Below, one piece after another: positions 1 through 4,899 of a stretch of DNA of 6,588 nt (position 1 is the first letter of the stretch; every line of letters begins with the position of its first letter). The notes beneath the pieces are model-generated. The model was not told where the DNA came from and ran no database searches. It saw only the letters and a program-made list of their open reading frames with translations. Where the stretch lies: positions 1 to 6,588 of the forward strand of contig JAICVV010000119.1 of the NCBI GenBank assembly GCA_025935155.1, written 5' to 3'. This DNA is from Alphaproteobacteria bacterium. Lineage in GTDB: Bacteria > Pseudomonadota > Alphaproteobacteria > Micropepsales > Micropepsaceae. The position numbers and the translations under genes were made by a program.

Positions 1-642
1 CACGAGCTGCTCGCGACCAATGACTCCACCTGCGCCATTCGCTGGTCGCCGGACGGAACGCGTTTTGCCTTCATCGGATGGTGGCATGGGCACGGATTTC
101 AGGTGCGGGTCCTCAGGCGGGAAGGTGAGCAAATCGCCCAATTTCGCTTTCCCGGCAACGACACCGGCCTTCTTGAGTGGACCGCCGACGGCAAGAGCAT
201 CTTGACCAGCCGCAAGGAAGAAAAGGGATGGCGCATCTGGCGAACCGATGTTGCAACCCCGGACAAATCCATTCCGATTACAGCCTATGGTTGGCGCGAT
301 CCGCGCGTCCGCGGAACGATGCTGTTTGCGGAAAAGGATGGGGCCGCGGGTATCTGGCGTATCGACGGGGCGCCCCATCGCATAACCGATGGACCGAGGC
401 CCGAAGAGTCCGACGTCTACAACATCGCTGGCGATCGCCTGATCTATTCCGACACCAGCGATCCGGAACATCCGATGTTTTCGGCTGTCAGTGTCAACGG
501 GGGCCCCAAAGACCGGCTGGCGCCGCTGCCCAATGGTCAGGACGGCTTCACTTTCGGCGTCGATCCGAAATCGGGCGACATCGTCTACACCCAAAACACA
601 GACGATACCGACATTGGCCTGCTGCGCCTGGAAAAGCGATAA
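1..642 (+). CDS. C-terminal part of a TolB-like propeller protein, probably a CadC-type membrane regulator (5' end outside window)
   Basis: The reading frame is open from base 1 and ends at TAA 640-642, giving 213 residues without a start. It contains WD40-like/TolB-like (PD40) signatures: IRWSPDGTRFAF near residue 13, LLEWTADGKSIL near 57, then FGVDPKSGDIVY near the end. It aligns with residues 495-706 of the complete regulator at 1790-3910 with one single-residue gap; about 47 of 213 positions differ by hand count. Both end in DDTDIGLLRL-x-KR. The paralogue carries an N-terminal winged helix and a membrane helix, so the same layout is inferred here, but that part cannot be seen. The propeller would then lie in the periplasm, possibly as a sensor or protein-binding surface. 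It could instead be a stand-alone TolB-like protein. The most divergent stretch is NGQDGFT near residues 177-183, against HHPVYYS in the paralogue, which may mark different ligand or partner contacts. Confidence 0.85.
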   Translation, partial: HELLATNDSTCAIRWSPDGTRFAFIGWWHGHGFQVRVLRREGEQIAQFRFPGNDTGLLEWTADGKSILTSRKEEKGWRIWRTDVATPDKSIPITAYGWRDPRVRGTMLFAEKDGAAGIWRIDGAPHRITDGPRPEESDVYNIAGDRLIYSDTSDPEHPMFSAVSVNGGPKDRLAPLPNGQDGFTFGVDPKSGDIVYTQNTDDTDIGLLRLEKR

Positions 643-781
643 ACGAAGCCTCCTGATCACCGCCAGTGTCTTCCTGCAGGTTGCAGCAAGAGTGCCAGGG
701 CGAACATCGAGTCCGCCCCGGCGCTCACGCCTCGCGCCCGCCTGGTGAGGGCCGGGCGAGTTTGTGCCGGTAGAGCGTGAC

Positions 782-798
782 TGTTTCTGACGGAAACA
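782..798. repeat. Small perfect hairpin beside the palindromic element
   Basis: TGTTTC (782-787) pairs with GAAACA (793-798) around the 5-nt loop TGACG. It lies 5 bases before the larger palindromic element and has the same loop size as two of its hairpins, so it may be part of the same repeat unit. It has no T-run. Confidence 0.4.
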
Positions 799-803
799 CC
801 CGG

Positions 804-920
804 TCGTCATGGCCGAGCCCGACTCGGCCATCCATCGCGCAAGCGTCCGCGAGCGATGGAGTCTCAGCGGCGCGCGGACACGCGCCGGATGGATGGGCGG
901 CTCGAGGCCGCCCATGACGA
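804..920. repeat. REP-like palindromic intergenic element of Bradyrhizobium type
   Basis: The element opens with TCGTCATGGCC (804-814) and closes with the near inverse GGGCGGCC..CCCATGACGA (895-920), so its ends are imperfect inverted repeats. Inside are three hairpins. ATGGCCGAG/CTCGGCCAT (809-817 with 823-831) has a 9-bp stem and 5-nt loop. TCCATCGC/GCGATGGA (831-838 with 853-860) has an 8-bp stem. ATGGGCGGC/GCCGCCCAT (893-901 with 907-915) has a 9-bp stem and 5-nt loop. Elements starting CGTCATGGCC-GGG and ending CCCATGACGA are common between genes in Bradyrhizobium and relatives. Location between two convergent 3' ends is typical of REP/BIME elements, which can limit readthrough or protect mRNA ends. 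Family assignment is from memory of the motif, not from a search. Confidence 0.6.
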
Positions 921-954
921 TTGAGGGTGCGATTCAAGATGACACGATCTCCGC

Positions 955-1485
955 CTAGTTGCCTGTGAGGCGTTCGGCTTGCATCTCGCCGGTGACCTCG
1001 TTCACCAGATTGCCGTCATTGTCATAGTACTTCAGATCGAAGGGACCGCTGTAGTTTAGTCCTTGACGGTCCATTTTGAGATTCTGCTCGATCGTGAAAT
1101 AGCCACTGGGATTGCCGCTTTCATCGAACCACCAGCCGAGGTGGTGCTCGAGCACCTTGCCGATGCCCTTACTTTCCCAGACGCCCTGGCAGATATTTCC
1201 GACGATCGGCGACAGGTCGACATTATCGAACTCGGTGCCGTCGCTGTGCCAGGCGGCAATGCTGTAGAAGGCGAGTTGACCGCCAACGATCCATGAATCT
1301 TTCCATAAGCCGACAATCGAGCCGTAACCGAGCGGAGCAGCCTCCGCGGCGGGTAGCTTGATGTGTGACAGATTTGGCGCCGGCTGCTGCGTACCCCCTG
1401 GCCGAGGCCCGCAGGCTGCTTGTGCCGAAATGCTGCTAGCCATCAGGGCGGCGGCAGCGATGGATAGAAGGGTCGAACGATACAT
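955..1485 (-). CDS. Small secreted protein of unknown function, possible beta-barrel (lipocalin-like) fold
   Basis: A 176-residue protein read on the minus strand, ending at TAG (955-957). Residues 1-23 form a clear Sec signal peptide: a positively charged start (MYRS), a hydrophobic stretch (LLSIAAAALMA) and an AQA site, with cleavage expected after Ala23. The mature part has IVGLWKDSW (57-65), AAWHSDGTEFDN (77-88), GNICQGVWES (96-105) and repeated aromatic/Gly segments such as YSGPFDLKYYDNDGN. The GLWK...WHSDGTE...GVW...G-x-YSG pattern resembles a family of small uncharacterised exported proteins, and the alternating pattern suggests beta-strands; the lipocalin-like fold is inference. Cys25 and Cys99 could form a disulfide. 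QAAC is a poor lipobox, so a lipoprotein is less likely. The in-frame ATG 72 bases upstream was rejected because the signal peptide and a GGAGA ribosome site both fit this start. It diverges from the regulator at 1790 and may be its target. Confidence 0.8.
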   Translation of the reverse strand: MYRSTLLSIAAAALMASSISAQAACGPRPGGTQQPAPNLSHIKLPAAEAAPLGYGSIVGLWKDSWIVGGQLAFYSIAAWHSDGTEFDNVDLSPIVGNICQGVWESKGIGKVLEHHLGWWFDESGNPSGYFTIEQNLKMDRQGLNYSGPFDLKYYDNDGNLVNEVTGEMQAERLTGN

Positions 1486-1492
1486 CACCAAT

Positions 1493-1497
1493 TCTCC
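1493..1497 (-). promoter_or_regulatory. Ribosome binding site fixing the start of the secreted-protein gene
   Basis: On the minus strand GGAGA lies 7 bases before the ATG at 1485-1483. This favours that start over the in-frame ATG at 1557, and the signal peptide begins at the same codon. Confidence 0.6.
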
Positions 1498-1722
1498 ATT
1501 TGCTGAGGCGCCGCGAACCGGCGCCTTTCCAGCGAGCATCGATTGCCGCGAAGACAACAGAGGGCCTCCCTCCCGCGAGGATTTCCCCTTCCGGAAGCAT
1601 CGCCTAGAATGACCCTACCGGAAGCTTCTCCCGGTTCGGGGCTTCTTCGATGGCTGGGTGTGCTTTGCCCTTCTCTGCCTTGCGCAGACGCAATCGTCCC
1701 GCACCTCGATTGGGCGCGAAAA

Positions 1723-1761
1723 CGGATGCCGTTTACAGGATCGGCGGTTGTCCGGATGCCG
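1723..1761. repeat. Pair of 9-bp direct repeats CGGATGCCG, candidate operator
   Basis: CGGATGCCG occurs at 1723-1731 and 1753-1761, 30 bases start to start, close to three helical turns. OmpR/PhoB-type winged helices often bind direct repeats on one face of DNA. The second copy ends 28 bases before the regulator's ATG, where binding could block expression. Two short copies can arise by chance, so this is a candidate only. Confidence 0.3.
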
Positions 1762-1778
1762 AGCTTTCGTTGAACAGC

Positions 1779-1782
1779 AGGA
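1779..1782 (+). promoter_or_regulatory. Ribosome binding site fixing the start of the membrane regulator
   Basis: AGGA lies 7 bases before ATG 1790. The open frame extends upstream to an ATG at 1658, but the added 44 residues match no part of the winged-helix fold and that start lacks a comparable site. Confidence 0.5.
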
Positions 1783-1789
1783 AAAAACG

Positions 1790-3910
1790 ATGAACAAGCC
1801 GCCGGATATTCCAGCGGTGTTCGTCTCGGTCGACCTCGCGAGAGAGCCCGATTTCGCACTCGGCCCTTTGCACATACAGCCCTCTATTCGGCGCGTGATC
1901 TGGGGAGACCGGCAGGAAGCCGTTCAACCTCGCGTCATGCAGGTGCTGGTCGCGCTAACTCGCGCCAACGGCGGCGTGGTTTCCCGCGAAGAACTCATCG
2001 CATCGTGCTGGGACAACCTGATTGTCGGCGACGACTCAATTACCCATTGCATCTCCAAGGTCCGCCAGCTTGCCGAGCTGGGCGGCGGTAAGGCCTTTGA
2101 GATCGAGACCATTCCCCGGGTCGGCTATCGCCTGGTGCGGTCCCATGCGGCTGCAGGGAATTCTGTTTCAGCTGCCCCCGTCCATTCTGCAGTACGTTCG
2201 AAGTTCCCGTCCTGGCGCTGGCTGGCGATCGGTTTGGCTGTGGCTACGGTAGCGATCGCGGGGAGTGTGATTGCGGCGCGCTATTTCTATCCGAGCCGCG
2301 AGGCCGAATGGACCGTGGCGGAATCGCACCTGCCGTTCATCTCCACGGCGGAAATCGAATCACATCCGGCAATCTCGCCGGACGGGACGATGATCGCCTA
2401 TGCCGCGGGTCCAGACAGAGTAAGCCGGCACATCTATTTGCGTCTCATCAAGGGCGGCGATCCGATCCAGCTCACCCACGATGCCTACGATGCGGCAGCG
2501 CCGGCGTGGTCGCCGGACGGCAGAACGATCGCCTACAGGATTTCCCAGGAAGGTCATCCCTGCCGAATTATGGAAATTCCCGTGCCGGCCGGACAATCGC
2601 GCGAAGTCGGCCGCTGCCGTGTCAATCGCTGGTCCGATCTTTCCTTCGATCCATCCGGCCGTTCCGTGTTTTTTGTCGACGCTCCCGCACCGGGAACAAC
2701 CGAGAGAATCTTCAAGCTCGATCTCGACAACGGGCGTGTCTCCGCCGTAACGCACCTCGGAAGCGCGCAGATCTCCGATCCTCCCGCCGTCTCACCGGAT
2801 CGCAGAATATTGCTGTATATACGCGGTGCGGAAGCCGACAGACTTGAGGTTCGCGTTCTGACGCTGGCGAATGGTGTCGACCGCCTCATCGCGGCATTCG
2901 ACGGCGTGGACAATGTAATCACAGCCTGGTCGGCAGATGGCCAGACCATTTTTCTGGCGCGATCCGATAGCGGCGATAAATCGCTATGGACGTATCCTCT
3001 GGCGGGTGGCGATCCCCGGCGCATTCTCACGACCGACGATGAGATCGAAAGAATGTCCGCTGGCCCGAATGGGCTGCTCGCCATGGAAATGCTATATCCC
3101 GGCGGCCAACTTGTTGCAGTCACCCCACATTCCGGCCTGCCGCCGAAAGCGATCCCGAGTGGCGGCCTGAACACCTGGAGTGTGGATTACGCGCCGGATG
3201 GGACGTTCCTGGCCACGGGCCGGCGTGCGGAGACGCGCGGAGTCTGGATCGGCGACAAGAATGGGACTTTCCGTGAGTTGCTCACGAGTGACTCGGCGTG
3301 GGCCGTTCGCTGGTCGCCGGATGGAACGCGGTTTGCCTTCGTTGAATGGTGGCATGGACGCGGGCTTCGAGTGCGGGTGTTGAAGCGGGAAGGCGAGCAA
3401 ATCGCGCAGTTTCGCTATTCGGGGAACGACACTGGTCTCCTCGACTGGACTGCCGATGGCAAGGGCATTCTGACTTCCCGCCAGGAAGCGAAAGGCTGGC
3501 GCATCTGGCGAACGGATATCGCGACGCCGGACAAGTCCGTTCCGATCACGCCCTATGGCTGGCGCGATCCGCGCGTCCATGGAAGCATGCTGTTTGCCTT
3601 GAAGAATGGGCTGCCCGGCATCTGGCGCATCGACGGAACGCCGCGCCGTATGACAGACGGACCGGGGCCGGAAGCCTCTGACGCCTACAACCTCGCCGGA
3701 GATCGCCTGATCTATTACGACACAAGCGATCCCGAACATCCGATGTTTTCCGCTGTGAGCGTCAACGGCGGCCCCAAGGACCCGCTGGTGCCCTTGCCGC
3801 ACCATCCTGTGTACTACAGCTTCGGCGTCGATCCGAAATCCGGCGACATCGTCTATACCCAGGAGATCGACGACACCGACATCGGCCTTCTGCGCCTGGT
3901 AAAGCGGTGA
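1790..3910 (+). CDS. CadC/ToxR-like membrane transcriptional regulator with TolB-like periplasmic propeller
   Basis: A 706-residue protein ending at TGA 3908-3910. Residues 21-117 are an OmpR/PhoB-type winged helix (Trans_reg_C): a beta start (FALGPLHIQPSIRRVIW), the conserved REEL segment at 66-69, recognition helix DDSITHCISKVRQL (81-94) and wing hairpin IETIPRVGYRLV (105-116). There is no receiver domain. Residues 145-164 (LAIGLAVATVAIAGSVIAAR) form one membrane helix. From 190 on are TolB/PD40 repeats: HPAISPDGTMIAY (192), PAWSPDGRTIAY (238), DLSFDPSGRSVFF (283), PPAVSPDRRILLY (331), ITAWSADGQTIFL (377), VDYAPDGTFLAT (465), VRWSPDGTRFAF (506) and LDWTADGKGIL (551). By analogy with CadC/ToxR, the winged helix would bind DNA from the membrane while the periplasmic propeller senses a ligand or protein. 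The signal and targets are unknown. It is about 78% identical to the partial gene at 1-642 and diverges from a small secreted-protein gene that could be its target. Confidence 0.9.
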   Translation: MNKPPDIPAVFVSVDLAREPDFALGPLHIQPSIRRVIWGDRQEAVQPRVMQVLVALTRANGGVVSREELIASCWDNLIVGDDSITHCISKVRQLAELGGGKAFEIETIPRVGYRLVRSHAAAGNSVSAAPVHSAVRSKFPSWRWLAIGLAVATVAIAGSVIAARYFYPSREAEWTVAESHLPFISTAEIESHPAISPDGTMIAYAAGPDRVSRHIYLRLIKGGDPIQLTHDAYDAAAPAWSPDGRTIAYRISQEGHPCRIMEIPVPAGQSREVGRCRVNRWSDLSFDPSGRSVFFVDAPAPGTTERIFKLDLDNGRVSAVTHLGSAQISDPPAVSPDRRILLYIRGAEADRLEVRVLTLANGVDRLIAAFDGVDNVITAWSADGQTIFLARSDSGDKSLWTYPLAGGDPRRILTTDDEIERMSAGPNGLLAMEMLYPGGQLVAVTPHSGLPPKAIPSGGLNTWSVDYAPDGTFLATGRRAETRGVWIGDKNGTFRELLTSDSAWAVRWSPDGTRFAFVEWWHGRGLRVRVLKREGEQIAQFRYSGNDTGLLDWTADGKGILTSRQEAKGWRIWRTDIATPDKSVPITPYGWRDPRVHGSMLFALKNGLPGIWRIDGTPRRMTDGPGPEASDAYNLAGDRLIYYDTSDPEHPMFSAVSVNGGPKDPLVPLPHHPVYYSFGVDPKSGDIVYTQEIDDTDIGLLRLVKR

Positions 3911-3914
3911 AATC

Positions 3915-3927
3915 AGGGGCCACCCCT
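3915..3927 (+). terminator. Weak hairpin just after the regulator stop codon
   Basis: AGGGG (3915-3919) pairs with CCCCT (3923-3927) around a 3-nt loop, four bases after the TGA. The stem is GC-rich but short and is followed by TAGAATTC rather than a T-run, so it is at best a weak or factor-assisted terminator. Confidence 0.3.
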
Positions 3928-3992
3928 TAGAATTCGCTGCAAGGGCGAAAGAGCGGCTTGCGTGTGGATAAAGTTCTTGATATGTTCTCTCA

Positions 3993-4473
3993 ATGAGCAA
4001 ATCAGGAGCCGCGAGCGGGAGGAAAGTCGGGGAAAAGGGGGAGCCCCTCCCGATTTCTGAAGGTTCGAATGGGAACTTTTGGGCCGCCGCCCGCTTCCGG
4101 CTGCCTCGACGCCGGGGTGGCCAGCCCGGGAACACCAACCGCCTGCGTCATGGCGGCTTTTCGCAAGCGTCTCGGGCCCGGCGCGCACGTATCCGCCGCG
4201 TGATTCAAAGACTGGAATTCGACATGGCGCAGGCTCTCGCCTGGCACGCCTGCGAACAGGCGAGCGGCGGAGAAGTTTTGGCATCCCCAAGCAGCATTGC
4301 CGCGTCTTCCGCGGCTCCGCGTTCCAGGCAATTCTTTCGCGCAGAGACGCCGACGCAAAGCGCAATCCGCCCCAAGCATCCTGTGAAGAACTGCTGCCGA
4401 AACAGGATTTGGGCGAAATGCGCGCGCGATCCGCCTAACATGCGCGGGGAAGCCAAAAACGAATCGGCAAAGG
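3993..4473 (+). pseudogene. Small protein with a GGQPGNxNRLRHG motif, apparently 3'-truncated
   Basis: The ATG at 3993 opens a frame whose first ~90 residues look like a real small protein. It has a polar start, then RRRGGQPGNTNRLRHGGF (39-56) and a basic, probably helical stretch ARRARIRRVIQRL (62-74). Gly-rich GxPxGNxNxxxHG motifs followed by a basic helix are known from small uncharacterised alphaproteobacterial proteins and from some phage-related proteins; the role is not established and I assign none. After about residue 95 the sequence loses any recognisable character. The frame has no stop until 4998-5000, running out of frame through the glpX fragment and into the next gene, so the native 3' end seems lost by a frameshift or by the rearrangement that placed glpX here. 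The end given is arbitrary, just before glpX. There is no ribosome site; TTGCGT (3958-3963) and TATGTT (3981-3986), 17 bases apart, would start transcription near the ATG, so a leaderless message is possible but unproven. Confidence 0.4.
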
Positions 4474-4479
4474 GTGAGC
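4436..4479 (+). promoter_or_regulatory. glpX leader, first copy, with possible -10 element and ribosome site
   Basis: This leader resembles the one before the second glpX start. TAACAT (4436-4441) matches TAAGAT at 6322-6327, AACGAATCGGCA (4458-4469) is identical to 6337-6348, and AGGG (4471-4474) supplies the ribosome site 5 bases before ATG 4480. Preservation of the leader in both copies suggests it contains the promoter, but I see no good -35 element. The first leader is 9 bases longer. Confidence 0.35.
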
Positions 4480-4711
4480 ATGGGACAGGGACTGGATCGC
4501 GCCTTCGCGCTGGAGGCGGTGCGCGTCACCGAAGCGGCGGCGATATCCGCGGCAAGGCAAATCGGCCGCGGCAACGAAAAGGCGGCCGATCACGCGGCCG
4601 TGGAAGCGATGCGCGCCGCCTTCAACCAGTTGCCCATCGACGGCACGGTGGTGATCGGCGAGGGAGAGCGCGACGAAGCGCCGATGCTTTACATCGGCGA
4701 GAAGGTGGGAA
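4458..4711 (+). repeat. Direct repeat, left copy (glpX leader and 5' end)
   Basis: This segment matches 6337-6588 in the same orientation, and the match probably continues to about 4833, beyond the window's right edge for the partner. In the coding part (4480-4711) I count 13 differences in 232 bases. All lie between 4480 and 4629; 4630-4711 is identical. The two copies flank the repeat-protein gene. Confidence 0.85.
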
Positions 4712-4884
4712 GCGGCGGGCTTGCGGTGGACATCGCGCTCGATCCGCTGGAAGGCACCACGCTCACGGCGAAGGCGTTGCCCAATGCGCTGGCCGTGATG
4801 GCGATGGCGGAGCCCGGCACGCTGCTGAATGCGAGGAGGCGATGCACTTTGGGCGCGGCGGTGCTATCATACATGCCACAATAA
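4480..4884 (+). pseudogene. glpX: 5' fragment of glpX, class II fructose-1,6-bisphosphatase, truncated
   Basis: GlpX hydrolyses fructose-1,6-bisphosphate to fructose-6-phosphate in gluconeogenesis and often serves the Calvin cycle; full-length proteins are about 320-340 residues. This frame gives only 134. Residues 1-118 match the family: [14 protein letters not shown] (12-25), GRGNEKAAD (29-37), [22 protein letters not shown] (53-74) and [11 protein letters not shown] (83-93). Asp37, Glu61, Asp88 and Glu91 correspond to the metal-binding residues known from E. coli GlpX. After LLNA (115-118), where the family continues with PD-x-YM, the sequence switches to an unrelated 16-residue tail ([16 protein letters not shown]) and TAA at 4882-4884. 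The rest of the substrate-binding fold is missing, so activity is unlikely. ATG 4480 is chosen because the second copy at 6357 has the same MGQGLDR start; the GTG at 4474 is not conserved there. It stops 15 bases before the next gene, so the glpX promoter may also transcribe that gene. Confidence 0.85.
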
Positions 4885-4888
4885 ATTC

Positions 4889-4897
4889 GGAGAGGGG
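4889..4897 (+). promoter_or_regulatory. Strong ribosome binding site of the GloVer-repeat gene
   Basis: GGAGAGGGG lies directly upstream of ATG 4900, in the 15-base gap after the glpX fragment's stop. It is the most purine-rich ribosome site in the window and supports this start, which begins a signal peptide. Confidence 0.6.
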
Positions 4898-4899
4898 TC

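Larger units (their letters stand above)
643..954. other. Convergent intergenic region with no gene, rich in inverted repeats
   Basis: These 312 bases separate the 3' ends of two convergent genes. I find no convincing coding frame: the minus-strand open frame at 725-937 runs across the palindromes and has a composition (many P, A, R, H) typical of chance frames in GC-rich DNA. The right part holds the hairpin cluster annotated separately. The left part (643-780) has only a minor hairpin, CTGCA/TGCAG at 674-686. No T-run follows any stem, so a classical intrinsic terminator is not evident. Confidence 0.7.
1486..1789. promoter_or_regulatory. Shared divergent control region between the secreted-protein gene and the regulator gene
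   Basis: These 304 bases lie between two divergent start codons and must hold both promoters. I cannot place convincing -35/-10 pairs. Visible structure includes the perfect 10-bp palindrome CTTCCGGAAG (1588-1597), direct repeats CCGGAAGC at 1591-1598 and 1618-1625, a bulged hairpin at 1621-1645 (GAAGC/GCTTC outer, CCCG/CGGG inner) and direct repeats CGGATGCCG at 1723-1731 and 1753-1761. Such sites would suit autoregulation or cross-regulation by the winged-helix protein encoded next door, but that is inference. Confidence 0.4.

Noticed and set aside
725..937. Minus-strand 70-codon open frame in the hairpin region
   Set aside because: It is created by the palindromic repeat, with no start context or protein-like pattern.
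1486..1557. Longer start for the minus-strand secreted protein (24 extra codons)
   Set aside because: It would bury the signal peptide inside the protein, and a GGAGA site favours ATG 1485.
1658..1789. Upstream extension of the regulator gene by 44 codons from an ATG at 1658
   Set aside because: The added residues fit no domain, the winged helix begins after ATG 1790, and AGGA lies at correct spacing before 1790.
3092..4138. Long minus-strand open frame (348 codons) opposite the regulator's 3' half
   Set aside because: It is antisense to a well-supported propeller, shows no recognisable domain and has the composition of a chance frame in GC-rich DNA.
4474..4479. GTG at 4474 as the glpX start
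   Set aside because: The second copy lacks it and starts at the equivalent of ATG 4480, which has a ribosome site 5 bases upstream.
4002..4574. Minus-strand 190-codon open frame overlapping the small gene and glpX start
   Set aside because: It is a shadow: the same translation pattern recurs opposite the second glpX copy simply because the DNA is duplicated.
4843..4870. TGCACT and TATCAT as a promoter for the repeat-protein gene
   Set aside because: The -35 match is poor and the nearer TTGGGC is only 10 bases from the -10, so there is not enough support to annotate it.
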